Shown one piece after another: positions 1 to 9,053 of a stretch of DNA of 64,000 nucleotides (positions are counted from its first letter, which is position 1; every line of letters begins with the position of its first letter). The DNA lies in contig CAAGIR010000290.1 in the NCBI GenBank assembly GCA_900769975.1, positions 1 to 64,000 of the forward strand. Direction: 5' to 3'. The stretch is from Spirochaetia bacterium (GTDB lineage: Bacteria > Spirochaetota > Spirochaetia > Treponematales > Treponemataceae). Below the pieces are notes generated by a model. The model was not told the origin of the DNA. It saw only the letters and a program-made list of their open reading frames with translations, and searched no databases. The position numbers and the translations under genes are program-made.

Positions 1-64
1 ATAATTTCCATGTTGTATCTCCTTTTGCATTTTGGTAATGCTACAATTGAGTTTTTCTTTTATT

Positions 65-100
65 CCATTTTGCAGCTAAATCCACGTTTTTGCAAAATGG
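65..100. repeat. Inverted repeat in the left-edge non-coding stretch
   Basis: A perfect 10-bp inverted repeat (CCATTTTGCA at 65-74, TGCAAAATGG at 91-100) with a 16-nt spacer. There is no T-run, so it is not a clear terminator. Apart from this and the repeats at 187-254, I see nothing convincing in positions 1-347; the short open frames here lack ribosome binding sites and overlap repeats. Confidence 0.5.
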
Positions 101-186
101 AGACACAACATATTGTCTCGCTATTTTATGTTCACAAACACATCCATTACACCTTCGCCACGATTATTCCAGCAATAATTTGGTTG

Positions 187-254
187 AATCCACACAAAAC
201 AGGGACAGACCTATAAAACAAATCCACACAAAACAGGGACAGACCTATAAAACA
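187..254 (+). repeat. Tandem 34-bp REP-like repeat containing AGGGACAGACCT
   Basis: Two identical 34-bp units (187-220 and 221-254) each carry AAAACAGGGACAGACCT. The same core returns in inverted orientation after the adjacent transposase (1166-1181) and in clusters at 1256-1344 and 15651-15801, 11 cores in all. Position next to a REP-associated tyrosine transposase suggests these are its target/REP sequences. Confidence 0.75.
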
Positions 255-347
255 AATAGCATTTCGTATTTTTTTTTAAAAAAAATTTAATTTTGACTTC
301 CGAAAATTGCATATGTCTGTATATATTTATTATAGGCGGTAATAAAA

Positions 348-1094
348 ATGGCAAGAAAACCCAGAAAAAAAAGCGAATCACAAACATATCATGTTATTTT
401 ACGCGGTAATAACAAACAGAACATTTTTTTTAATGATGCAGACCGCCTTTTTATGCTCAACAGGATAAAAAAATACGCCGAGCAAACTGAAATCGAATTA
501 TACGCTTTCTGTTTAATGGATAATCATATTCATCTGCTGCTAGGAAAGGCAAATCCAAACCTAAGTAAGTTCGTCCAGAAACTTGCAACAAGTTATGCAA
601 TGTATTTTAACCGGAAATATGAACATTCAGGTCATCTTTTTCAGGGAAGATTTAAAAGTGAACCTGTAGATTCAGATGAATATTTTAAAACTGTTTTCAG
701 ATACATACTCCAGAACCCATGTAAGGCAAACATTTGTGATGTTTTCCAATATAAATGGAGTAGCATCCACCTTCTTTTTAACAAATCAGAAGAACTCCCG
801 CTCAACCGAGAATATGTAATTTCTTTCTTTCAGAATGAAGTTGCGCTAAAAAAATACTTGCAGGCAAACACTTCCGATGTATGCATGGAGTATGAAAATG
901 TTCCAAAAATAAGTGATTTGTTCTGTATTAACATGATAAAAGAAAAATTTAGGATTGATTATCCTGCACAGATAAAGACATACAATAACGCTGATATGCA
1001 AAAAGCACTTCAATATTTGAAAAAGTATGGAATAAACGTAACGCAGATTTCCAGAATTACAGGAATTTCGAGACAAATTGTAGCATCAGCCTAA
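348..1094 (+). CDS. REP-associated tyrosine transposase (Y1/IS200-like)
   Basis: This 248-residue protein belongs to the Y1 transposase superfamily, single-strand DNA transposases that cut with one tyrosine. The metal-binding HUH signature is visible as MDNHIHLLL (about residues 62-70), and the likely catalytic tyrosine lies in the SYAMYFNRKY segment (about residues 83-92). GHLFQGRFKSE is the usual RAYT continuation. The ATG is preceded by a weak AGG. The gene stands alone, bracketed by oppositely oriented copies of the GGGACAGACCT repeat, as expected for RAYTs, which are usually single-copy, domesticated and maintain REP sequences. I see no terminal IS structure, so it is probably not an active insertion sequence. 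The C-terminal 90 residues, with an HTH-like end, resemble the DnaA/HTH extension of some RAYTs, but this is uncertain. Confidence 0.88.
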   Translation: MARKPRKKSESQTYHVILRGNNKQNIFFNDADRLFMLNRIKKYAEQTEIELYAFCLMDNHIHLLLGKANPNLSKFVQKLATSYAMYFNRKYEHSGHLFQGRFKSEPVDSDEYFKTVFRYILQNPCKANICDVFQYKWSSIHLLFNKSEELPLNREYVISFFQNEVALKKYLQANTSDVCMEYENVPKISDLFCINMIKEKFRIDYPAQIKTYNNADMQKALQYLKKYGINVTQISRITGISRQIVASA

Positions 1095-1165
1095 AAATCT
1101 TATTACATTTTTTATTCATCAAACAATAGAAACAAACGAAAAACAAAAAATAGTATATCAAGATA

Positions 1166-1344
1166 GGTCTGTCCCTGTTTTAAAGTTTTTTAAGCAAACA
1201 GAACAGAAAACATTTCAAAAGAAAACAATCGTCTGATTTGTGAAGCATCAATGCGAAGTCTGTCCCTCTTTTTTTCTCTTTTTTTTTCCAGAGGTCTGTC
1301 CCTCTTTTTTTCTCTTTTTTTTCCCATAAAACAGGGACAGACCT
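1166..1344. repeat. REP cluster between the transposase and ftsK
   Basis: Three inverted cores (GGTCTGTCCCTGTTTT at 1166-1181, GTCTGTCCCTC from about 1257, AGGTCTGTCCCT at 1292-1303) and one direct core (AGGGACAGACCT at 1333-1344). The last two form a perfect 12-bp inverted repeat ending 8 bp beyond the ftsK stop codon. The cores are separated by T-rich tracts with an internal 31-bp near-duplicate. Confidence 0.75.
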
Positions 1345-1352
1345 TGTTAAAA

Positions 1353-4300
1353 CTACGGAATATGAATAATTTCGCGAGGTTTACTTCCGTTCGCAGGGCC
1401 CACAATTCCACGTTCTTCCATTTCTTCGACAAGGCGGGCAGCCCTGTTGTAACCAATTTTTAGTTTTCGCTGAATGTAACTAGCACTTGCTTTTCCAGCC
1501 TGAATTACAATGTCCAGAGCCTGGTCGTAAAGCGGATCATCATCTGCCATAGGTTCACCAAACAAATCTTTCTGAGAATCATCTTCTTCATCATCAAAGA
1601 AAATTTCATCATCAATATAATCAGGTTCGCCGTATTCTTTTACAGTGCGCACAACATCTTCAACTTCCTGGTCAGTAACAAAAGTTCCCTGAATACGTAT
1701 TGGTGCAGGATCCACTGCAGAAGCATAAAGCATGTCACCACGTCCAAGCAATTTTTCCGCCCCGCTTGTATCTATAATAATATTTGAATCAGTTCTCGAA
1801 GCAACCATAAATGCAATTCTTGTAGGAATATTTGCCTTAATCAAACCTGTAATAACATTTACAGAAGGACGCTGTGTTGCCAGAACAAGATGAATACCCA
1901 CAGCACGCGACATAGCCGTCAACCTTGCAATTACAGTTTCCAGTTCCTTACCAGAAGTAGCCATCAAATCGGCAAATTCATCTATAATAATCACGATGTA
2001 TGGAAGTTTTTCGGTACAAATCTGCTGTTCTTTAATCCTCTGGTTATAAGTAGAAATGTCACGAACGGCAAGCTGATCAAGCAAAGCATAACGGCGTTCC
2101 ATTTCACACAAAGCCCATTTTAAAGCCTGCAACGCTTTTTTTGGTTCTGTAATAACAGGCGTTAAAAGATGAGGAATATTATTATAAAGTTTAAGTTCTA
2201 CCACCTTTGGATCTACAAGAATTAATTTTACATCGCGGAAAGAACGTTTATATAATATAGAAAGAATAAGTGAATTTACACAAACAGATTTACCAGAACC
2301 AGTTGCACCAGCAATCAGCATATGCGGAGTTTTTACTAAATCAATTAACTGTGCTTTTCCCAGAATATCTTTTCCCAAAATTACAGGAACTGCCATTTTT
2401 TTCCATTCCTGCAAATTCATTTCAATTATTTCACGAAATCCTACTACAGAACGATGACGGTTTGGCACTTCAATACCCACTGCCTGTTTTCCAGGAATTG
2501 GTGCAACTATTCGCACAGACTGAGCCGCAAGGTTTAACGCAATATTATCCTGCAAGTCTACAATTTTTCTAAGCTTAACACCTGGAGCAGGTAAAATTTC
2601 AAACATCGTAACGACAGGACCTTTTTTTATTCCTATGATATTTGCTTCTATATTAAATTCTGCGAGTGTCTGTTTGAGCGTTAATGATGCATTCTTTGTT
2701 GCTTCATCAATTACCCAGTATTCATCGTCTTTATACGCTATCAATAAATCAGAAGGAATAACATACGGCCCTTTTTTCGTAGCTCTGTTTCCTATCTGCA
2801 CAGGATTTGCCTGAATTTCTGTTCCTTTCGGCTTATTTTCTTCCTGCTGCACGTTGAAAAAATCATTAAGTTCGTCGGCTGTCAGATTACGTGCAGAATC
2901 AGCATCCAGCGAAATGTCTGCCGATTTATTGATTTTATTTCCGTTAAAATCTACTTCCAGAACTTCCTCTTCATTTACGGCAGTTTCTTCTTCCTTCAAA
3001 TCATCATTTTTAAAAACAACATTGTCTGCAATTTCGTCCTCATTTTTTTCTTGTGCCAAAGCAGATTGTTTTGCCAGATAATCTTTTCTAATTTCGGCTT
3101 CCATATCTTCAAAAACATCAGAAGCAGAAGGAATGATTTTTTCATTATAGGACGGCAATTTATTGTCCATAAGAGACTGCTGTGCTGCCTGAGAAATTAA
3201 AGCCACTTGTACATTTTTATCTTCTTCTGGCAGAGTGATATCTTCCAGTTCTCCAAGATTATCCTCCCCTTCTGCATCTGAAGCCTCACCGTTTTCCTTT
3301 TCAAGGTTTATAGAAGGTGGAAAATCATCGTCAAACCCGTCATCAAAATCTTCATCACGCTGAACAGAAATATCCTGCTGATTGTGACCTTGTTTTCCAC
3401 TACTTTCTGCGTAATATTGCTGCATTTTTTCGCGCTGAACAATTGCAGGTTCTTCTATATTAAAATCGGAAAACGAAAGCGTGTCATCACTTTCATAATC
3501 ATTAAAATTTTCATCATTTTTGTCAAAATTTTCTTCTGAAAAATCTTGATCAAGATTTATTTTTATCGGAAACTTTGACCTGGGAACTTCCGCATCATCT
3601 TTACTTTCTTCCGGCTTTTCTTCTGAATCATCTTCGAGTACTATTCCATACGGAAACTGCGGATTTTTTACAATATTCTCCATATAATTTGCAGCGGCAT
3701 AAGGGTCGTTTTGATTATACGTTTTTTTCTGATTATTCTGAAGATTTTGTTTTTCTTTATTTATATTAAAATAATTATATTCGTTGATTTTTTCTTCTGG
3801 TTGTGCATTTTTTTGTGCCTGATTTTCCTGTACATTTTCTTCTGCATTTTCCTGTGCAAGCGGATTTTTTGCTGAAAGGATTTCTTCTTCCAGAGCATTT
3901 CCTTCATCATAGTTTTGTTCTATCTTCGAATCAAAATCCTTGTCGTCAGCATATTCATCAAAAGAATCGGTGTCCAGCGTATCAAAATATTCTTCTACAA
4001 TTTCGTCATCCTGCTGATTTTCACGTTCCTGTTGATTATCACTTTCCTGCTGTTGTGTTTCACTGTTATTTTCATCTTCAAAATTTAAATAAACTTCGTC
4101 TTTTGGAGGAAATTCCAGTGCTTTTTCATCTACATCAAAATCTTCATCGTATTCTGGCGGTAAAGATTCTGGCTGTGGCGGCAAATTCCACACAAGTTCA
4201 TCATTTTCTTCTGTTTCATTTTCCTCTTCCTGTTCTGGCGAAGTTAATGCAGCAAATTCTTCCTGTGTAATCATTGCACTGTTATTATGAAGTTCTTCAC

Positions 4301-4955
4301 CTTCTGCCTCATTTTCTTCTGAAACGTTTTCGGCATTTTGTTCTTCGTTTTCAAACACATCATCAAAAATAGGATTAATTTTTGTTTCACTTTCGGTAAT
4401 TTCAATTTCTTCGTTAATATCCGCAGCTTCATCCTTTTTTTCTGACGAAACAGGCATTTGAGAAGAACTGATTTTCATTCTTGGAAGTTTTGTTTTTTCA
4501 GGATTTTCAAAATATCTGCTTTGGATTTTATCTGCAAGAATTCCTGTTCCCAAAAATTCTATTACCATAAGCATTGCACCTGTAACAAGCGTAACAATTA
4601 ATTTTAAAACAGAAAAAGACGAGCCTGAATACGAAAGAATGGAGCGGCAGATGTTTTCTGTAATTACACATGTAAAAAACGGAACAAGTGCTGTTAAAAG
4701 GCGCATCGTTTTTCTTGCTGTCCATTTTGTAGAAAAACAGGAAAGCCCCGCAATCATAAGGAAAACAGGAATCAGAATGCTGGAAAACCCATATACGGTA
4801 TAGAGCATTTTTCCTAAGGAATAAAAGACGTTATTTTTGCCAGGTCCCATTACCCCAAAATCAAAAGGCTGTAATAATAAACTCACTGAGAATAAAGCTG
4901 AAATTACGAGTAATAAAACTCCAGTTATAATGCTTGATTTATTTTGTGTTTTCAT
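1353..4955 (-). CDS. ftsK: DNA translocase FtsK/SpoIIIE
   Basis: FtsK pumps DNA through the division septum and helps resolve chromosome dimers. The N-terminal ~150 residues hold about four membrane segments. Then comes an unusually long, very acidic, Asn/Glu/Asp-rich linker (about residues 160-690). The motor follows: an alpha/beta domain, Walker A GATGSGKS near residue 883, Walker B IIIIDEFADLM near residue 990, and the C-terminal gamma winged helix (ASYIQRKLKIGYNRAARLVEEMEERGIVGP), which in the family reads KOPS/SRS sites on DNA. At 1,200 residues it is longer than typical 750-900-residue FtsK, and the extra length is the linker. It is transcribed away from pfk across a ~90-bp divergent gap. 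The ATG has a close upstream GGA. Confidence 0.96.
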   Translation of the reverse strand: MKTQNKSSIITGVLLLVISALFSVSLLLQPFDFGVMGPGKNNVFYSLGKMLYTVYGFSSILIPVFLMIAGLSCFSTKWTARKTMRLLTALVPFFTCVITENICRSILSYSGSSFSVLKLIVTLVTGAMLMVIEFLGTGILADKIQSRYFENPEKTKLPRMKISSSQMPVSSEKKDEAADINEEIEITESETKINPIFDDVFENEEQNAENVSEENEAEGEELHNNSAMITQEEFAALTSPEQEEENETEENDELVWNLPPQPESLPPEYDEDFDVDEKALEFPPKDEVYLNFEDENNSETQQQESDNQQERENQQDDEIVEEYFDTLDTDSFDEYADDKDFDSKIEQNYDEGNALEEEILSAKNPLAQENAEENVQENQAQKNAQPEEKINEYNYFNINKEKQNLQNNQKKTYNQNDPYAAANYMENIVKNPQFPYGIVLEDDSEEKPEESKDDAEVPRSKFPIKINLDQDFSEENFDKNDENFNDYESDDTLSFSDFNIEEPAIVQREKMQQYYAESSGKQGHNQQDISVQRDEDFDDGFDDDFPPSINLEKENGEASDAEGEDNLGELEDITLPEEDKNVQVALISQAAQQSLMDNKLPSYNEKIIPSASDVFEDMEAEIRKDYLAKQSALAQEKNEDEIADNVVFKNDDLKEEETAVNEEEVLEVDFNGNKINKSADISLDADSARNLTADELNDFFNVQQEENKPKGTEIQANPVQIGNRATKKGPYVIPSDLLIAYKDDEYWVIDEATKNASLTLKQTLAEFNIEANIIGIKKGPVVTMFEILPAPGVKLRKIVDLQDNIALNLAAQSVRIVAPIPGKQAVGIEVPNRHRSVVGFREIIEMNLQEWKKMAVPVILGKDILGKAQLIDLVKTPHMLIAGATGSGKSVCVNSLILSILYKRSFRDVKLILVDPKVVELKLYNNIPHLLTPVITEPKKALQALKWALCEMERRYALLDQLAVRDISTYNQRIKEQQICTEKLPYIVIIIDEFADLMATSGKELETVIARLTAMSRAVGIHLVLATQRPSVNVITGLIKANIPTRIAFMVASRTDSNIIIDTSGAEKLLGRGDMLYASAVDPAPIRIQGTFVTDQEVEDVVRTVKEYGEPDYIDDEIFFDDEEDDSQKDLFGEPMADDDPLYDQALDIVIQAGKASASYIQRKLKIGYNRAARLVEEMEERGIVGPANGSKPREIIHIP

Positions 4956-5010
4956 AGTTCCATTATCGGATAAAAAATGAAAAATTTTAGTTAATTTTGT
5001 ACGATTTTTC

Positions 5011-5040
5011 TTGTTAGTTTTATTGAAAAAAGGTTATAAT
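5011..5040 (+). promoter_or_regulatory. Sigma70-like promoter of pfk; mRNA possibly leaderless
   Basis: TTGTTA (5011-5016), an 18-bp spacer and TATAAT (5035-5040). Only 7 nt separate the -10 box from the pfk ATG at 5048, so transcription would begin at or next to the start codon. No Shine-Dalgarno is present, consistent with a leaderless message. Confidence 0.6.
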
Positions 5041-5047
5041 TGACTTT

Positions 5048-6133
5048 ATGAAATCTACTACTATTAAAACTATCGGCGTTTTAACTTCTGGCGGCGATGC
5101 TCCAGGTTTAAATGCAGCAATCAGAGCATTATGTGTTTCTGGAAAAAATAATTACGGAATGAAATTTATTGGGATTAGAAACGGATATCGTGGATTAATC
5201 GACAATGATACTTTTAAGATGGACAGCCTTGATTTTAATTCCATGATTTCAATGGGCGGCACAATTTTGGGAACATCACGTGTAAAGCCTTTTAAAAATC
5301 CTGTTCCAGATGCAAAAACAGGACTTTTGCCCGTAGAATCAATAAAAGAAACATTTAAGAAAAATAAACTTGATGCTCTTGTTTGTCTGGGTGGAAATGG
5401 TACAAATACGACTGCCTCGCTTTTATCTGAAGCTGGTTTTAACGTAATCGGCATGCCAAAAACTATTGACAATGATATTGTGGGTACAGATGAAACTTTC
5501 GGCTTTCATACAGCAATTGATGTTGCCACACAGGGAATTGAATCAATCCGTACTACTGCAAAAAGTCATAGCCGTTGTATGGTTGTAGAAATAATGGGTC
5601 ACAAAGTGGGCTGGCTTGGTCTTTATTCTGGTGTAGCTGGAAATGCGGATGTAATTCTCCTGCCAGAAATTCCTTATGATATTAAAAAAATTGCCAAATT
5701 TCTAAAAGCAAAAAAGGAATCTGGGCAAAATTATTTTATTGTTGCATGTTCAGAAGGCGCCCTTAGTATAGAAGAAAGCAAACTTTCAAAAAAAGAATTC
5801 AAAAAATCAAGAGAATCTATGGCTCAGTCGGTTGCTTTTCGTGTTGCAAAAGAAATTGAAGCCGAAACTGGCATTGAAACGAGAACTTCTGTTTTGGGAT
5901 ATTTACAAAGAGGCGGTGCTCCTTCTCCTTATGATATCCTTCTTGCCACAAAACTTGGAAATGCTGCAGCCAATTTTCTTGCGAACCAGCAATTTGGAAA
6001 TCTTGTAGCGGTGAAAGGCGGAAAAATTGTTGCTACTCCGTTAAGTGTAGTTGCAGGTCAGGTAAAAGCAATTCCTGCCGAGGAACCTATGCTAAAAACA
6101 GGTCGTGATTTAGGTATTTGCTTTGGCGACTAG
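5048..6133 (+). CDS. pfk: 6-phosphofructokinase (ATP or PPi donor uncertain)
   Basis: Phosphorylates fructose 6-phosphate in glycolysis. Family landmarks are the N-terminal GGDAPGLNAAIRA loop, GGNGTN (about residues 116-121), PKTIDNDIVGTDETFGF (about 136-152) and GYLQRGG near residue 285. The residue after GGN is Gly, as in ATP enzymes, whereas PKTIDND carries the Lys found in PPi enzymes (ATP enzymes usually have PGTIDND). In the family this Gly/Lys combination occurs in a mixed group often predicted to use ATP, so the donor cannot be assigned by sequence alone. At 361 residues it is a short-form enzyme. The 3' end overlaps the next gene by 11 bp, implying co-translation. Confidence 0.92.
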   Translation: MKSTTIKTIGVLTSGGDAPGLNAAIRALCVSGKNNYGMKFIGIRNGYRGLIDNDTFKMDSLDFNSMISMGGTILGTSRVKPFKNPVPDAKTGLLPVESIKETFKKNKLDALVCLGGNGTNTTASLLSEAGFNVIGMPKTIDNDIVGTDETFGFHTAIDVATQGIESIRTTAKSHSRCMVVEIMGHKVGWLGLYSGVAGNADVILLPEIPYDIKKIAKFLKAKKESGQNYFIVACSEGALSIEESKLSKKEFKKSRESMAQSVAFRVAKEIEAETGIETRTSVLGYLQRGGAPSPYDILLATKLGNAAANFLANQQFGNLVAVKGGKIVATPLSVVAGQVKAIPAEEPMLKTGRDLGICFGD

Positions 6134-7151
6134 TTTTTCTTCTGATTTTGTTTCTCAAGCACAGCCTGAAACAAAACAAAAGTCAGACAGTGCAGAAATT
6201 TTTCAAAAAAACACAAAATCTTCTCTCAAATGTTACCGTTGCTCAAAATGTGACGGTTTTGGCTGTCCGAATATGATTCCAGGCCTTGGCGGTGTAAAAG
6301 ATGGAAAAAATTTCCAGCTTAATGTACAGGGATGGCAAAACCTTTTTTCGCTAGCCGAAACATCAAAAAAAAACTTTCAGATAAATGAAATTAAAATTTC
6401 TCCGCAAATGCTTAGGTGCGGCCCCGTAACCGGTGCAGTGGAAAACATCGGTTATTCAAACGAAGAAGATTTTTATTATCCTTATTTATCAAACGCTTTT
6501 AATAACGGTTTAGGTTTATGTGTTGGCGATGGCTGTCCTGATGAAAAACTTCAATTCGGGCTTAACGCAATCAAAAAAATCACTGAACAGAATCTTCAGG
6601 CTGCTTCATCTTGCACTTGCATAAATGCCTATATAAATGCGGCTTTTTTTCTCAAACCTTATCCACAGGAAAATCTTTTAAAAAGGATAGATTTTGTTTC
6701 GCCTTATGCAGAATACATTGGAATTGACATTGATTCTTTTAATATTAAGACAATGCGAAATCTAGTAAACCTTGAAAAAAAATCTGCATCACAGTTGCTG
6801 GAACTCAAAAATCACACGCAAAAAAAATTCGTCATAAAAGGAATTTTTACAAAAGAGGATATAGAACTGGTTAAACAAGTAAAGCCTCATGTTGCGTACA
6901 TTTCAAACCATGGCGGACGGGTGGAAACAAAAACAGGCAGCACTGCCGACTTTTTGCTGGAAAATGCATCAGAACTTAAACAATATTGTAGTGAAATTTG
7001 GATTGACGGCGGAATCAGAACAATCCGCGATATAAAAACTGCCATTTACTATGGAGCCTCGCAGATAATCATAGGACGCCCGCTGATACGTGCAACTTTT
7101 GACAATAATTATAACAACTGCATTAAGACAATTCTTTCGGATAATTCATAA
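6123..7151 (+). CDS. FMN-dependent alpha-hydroxy-acid dehydrogenase/oxidase family protein
   Basis: A TIM-barrel flavoprotein of the lactate oxidase / L-lactate dehydrogenase / glycolate oxidase family. The C-terminal half has the diagnostic SNHGGR (near residue 260) and DGGIRTIRDIKTAIYYGA...IIGRPL phosphate-binding segment (about residues 297-322). The N-terminal region carries four close cysteines (CYRCSKCDGFGC) before NMIPGLGGV, a layout I recognise from anaerobe-type alpha-hydroxy-acid oxidising proteins; they could bind metal or an Fe-S cluster. No in-frame ATG exists near the N-terminus; the likely start is TTG at 6123, inside the pfk end. Its pairing with pfk suggests a role in lactate or other hydroxy-acid oxidation next to glycolysis, but the substrate is unknown. 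Confidence 0.82.
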   Translation: MATSFSSDFVSQAQPETKQKSDSAEIFQKNTKSSLKCYRCSKCDGFGCPNMIPGLGGVKDGKNFQLNVQGWQNLFSLAETSKKNFQINEIKISPQMLRCGPVTGAVENIGYSNEEDFYYPYLSNAFNNGLGLCVGDGCPDEKLQFGLNAIKKITEQNLQAASSCTCINAYINAAFFLKPYPQENLLKRIDFVSPYAEYIGIDIDSFNIKTMRNLVNLEKKSASQLLELKNHTQKKFVIKGIFTKEDIELVKQVKPHVAYISNHGGRVETKTGSTADFLLENASELKQYCSEIWIDGGIRTIRDIKTAIYYGASQIIIGRPLIRATFDNNYNNCIKTILSDNS

Positions 7152-9047
7152 AATAGAAGCATCACCCAAATTAATTTTTACACCAAGCGTAAGGCTTATT
7201 CCTGGCGTCACGTAGTTTTCTATTGATTCGTATTTTGCATTTAAAAGATTATCACCACGAATATAAAGAACAAGATTTTTTACAAGAATTATTTCAGCAC
7301 CAGCTGAAACAAGCACATAAGGTTGCAAAAATCCTGCATTCAGATTCGAAATATACCTTTTTCCAACATAATTTGCCGTAACATTACAGTTCCACCGTTC
7401 ATAATCCACACGAACACAAGCAGTTGCCGTAAAATCTGGTGTCCACATTATTTTTTTGCAGTACGTATATTTATTTGATTTATCAAGCAGCCTTGTATAA
7501 AGATATTCTCCGCAAACATTAATTTTCAGATGATTTTGAAAAAGATGCAATCCCAGTGAAAAATCCATTCCAAAATAAAAAGCACTCGCAACATTTTGAG
7601 GCTGCCATTCATTTTCGGTGCAAGCCCATTGGATTTTATTTTCATAATAATTTGTAAAACAAGTCAAACCCGTTTTTAAAAGTTCGCCTTTTGTAAATTT
7701 TTTTTGATAATCAAAAGTTATGTCACTTCCCCAGCCGTTTTCAGGCTTTAAATCAGCATTGCCATGAAAATTTTCGCCCTGCCAGTATAAATCATCCATT
7801 GTCGGAAACTGCACAATTTTGTAAACATTCAAAGTTACCGCTACAGGAAAATAATTTTTTTGACTGGACAATTGCGAAAAATCAAAACAAACGGCTAATT
7901 TCGGCAAAAAAGAAAAATTCTGATTTGAAAACTTTGCACCAAAAGGAACGCTTAGCGAAAAAAAATCATTTACAAAAAAGCGAGTTGTTTCTTTTATCAC
8001 ACCAGAAAATTGAATCTGCGTACCGTCATTTGTAGAATCAAGATGCGTAAATTCAAAAGTTGCCCCTGTCTTCTGCTGAACTTTTTTCCATTCAAAAAAA
8101 TCCACATTCATCGTATAAACAAAATTATTCAGACGATGAACGCTTTCCTCTGTATTTGAAACATAATTTCTATTATTATTCTGCCACACAACCGTATTTT
8201 TAAGATTAAACAACGAAAAAAGATTTGGCGTAAAAAGACTGGCAGAAACATTAAAATTCAAATCTTTTTGATGTTCATTATCCGTAGAAAATTCCACTCC
8301 AGGCAAATTTTTGTCACCTGCATAATCCATTGTAGAAAAAGTAATGGAATTTCCGTCCCCAAAATATTTCACCGCTTTCAAAAAAACATTTAAATCTGTT
8401 ACGGATGCATCATTTTTTTGATAATTATTTTCCGCTTTTGTTGCATTTACCGCTCCATTCAAAAAAAAATCCTTATCAAAAGGCAGTGCAAAACTGATAT
8501 TCTGCGAAATTAAATCTACTGGTGTCTGAGCGTTAAAAAAAGTTTTGACTTTTGTGTCTGTCTGAAATTCTTTATCAAAACCTTTTTTCGTAGTGATGTA
8601 AATAACGCCCCCGACCGCACCTTCATCTTGAGTTCCTTCTGTATATCCGCCTTTAATGATTTCAAGCGTTTCAACATTATTTAAATTTATAGAAGAAAAA
8701 TCAAAAGTTCCAGTTTGCTGATTATTTGCACACACACCGTCAATAACAACCCGGACAGTTTCATCGGTAAATCCACGAATTGAAGGTTTTTGCTCCAATC
8801 CATAATCGCCATACGAAAGAAGCTGAATACCGTTTTCACTTAATAATTGAGGCAAATCCTGAAAATGCTGCTGTTCAATCTGCTGACGGTTATACGTAAT
8901 TTTATTTTCCAAAGACTTACGGATATATGTAGTCACCGTCGGAAGTTTCATCTGCGTAAAATCATTTTCTTCCTGAGAAAAAACAAATGATTGAAATAAG
9001 GCAAAACCTGCCACAAAAAGTTTTACCTTAAAAAAAGTTTTGTTCAT
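7146..9047 (-). CDS. TonB-dependent outer-membrane receptor
   Basis: A 633-residue outer-membrane transporter. A cleavable signal peptide ends near FVFSQ (about residue 25). The plug domain spans about residues 40-160, with recognisable QDLPQLLSENGIQLLSYG, PSIRGF, VRVVIDGV and VETLEIIKGG..EGAVGGVIYITTKKG. The remainder is an alternating aromatic-rich beta-barrel ending in a terminal strand, LTLGVKINLG. Such receptors import iron complexes, cobalamin or carbohydrates using TonB energy; nothing here fixes the substrate. It starts 6 bp after the stop of a small lipoprotein gene on the same strand, so the two are probably one operon. Its 3' end overlaps the convergent dehydrogenase gene by 6 bp, and no terminator fits between them. 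Confidence 0.93.
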   Translation of the reverse strand: MNKTFFKVKLFVAGFALFQSFVFSQEENDFTQMKLPTVTTYIRKSLENKITYNRQQIEQQHFQDLPQLLSENGIQLLSYGDYGLEQKPSIRGFTDETVRVVIDGVCANNQQTGTFDFSSINLNNVETLEIIKGGYTEGTQDEGAVGGVIYITTKKGFDKEFQTDTKVKTFFNAQTPVDLISQNISFALPFDKDFFLNGAVNATKAENNYQKNDASVTDLNVFLKAVKYFGDGNSITFSTMDYAGDKNLPGVEFSTDNEHQKDLNFNVSASLFTPNLFSLFNLKNTVVWQNNNRNYVSNTEESVHRLNNFVYTMNVDFFEWKKVQQKTGATFEFTHLDSTNDGTQIQFSGVIKETTRFFVNDFFSLSVPFGAKFSNQNFSFLPKLAVCFDFSQLSSQKNYFPVAVTLNVYKIVQFPTMDDLYWQGENFHGNADLKPENGWGSDITFDYQKKFTKGELLKTGLTCFTNYYENKIQWACTENEWQPQNVASAFYFGMDFSLGLHLFQNHLKINVCGEYLYTRLLDKSNKYTYCKKIMWTPDFTATACVRVDYERWNCNVTANYVGKRYISNLNAGFLQPYVLVSAGAEIILVKNLVLYIRGDNLLNAKYESIENYVTPGISLTLGVKINLGDASIL

Positions 9048-9053
9048 TACAGC

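Noticed and set aside
187..254. CRISPR-like tandem repeats
   Set aside because: Only two contiguous 34-bp units without spacers, and the core recurs in both orientations near a RAYT gene.
2270..4270. Open frames antisense to ftsK (2270-2572, 3803-4270 and others)
   Set aside because: Low-complexity shadows of the acidic linker and motor domain, without ribosome binding sites.
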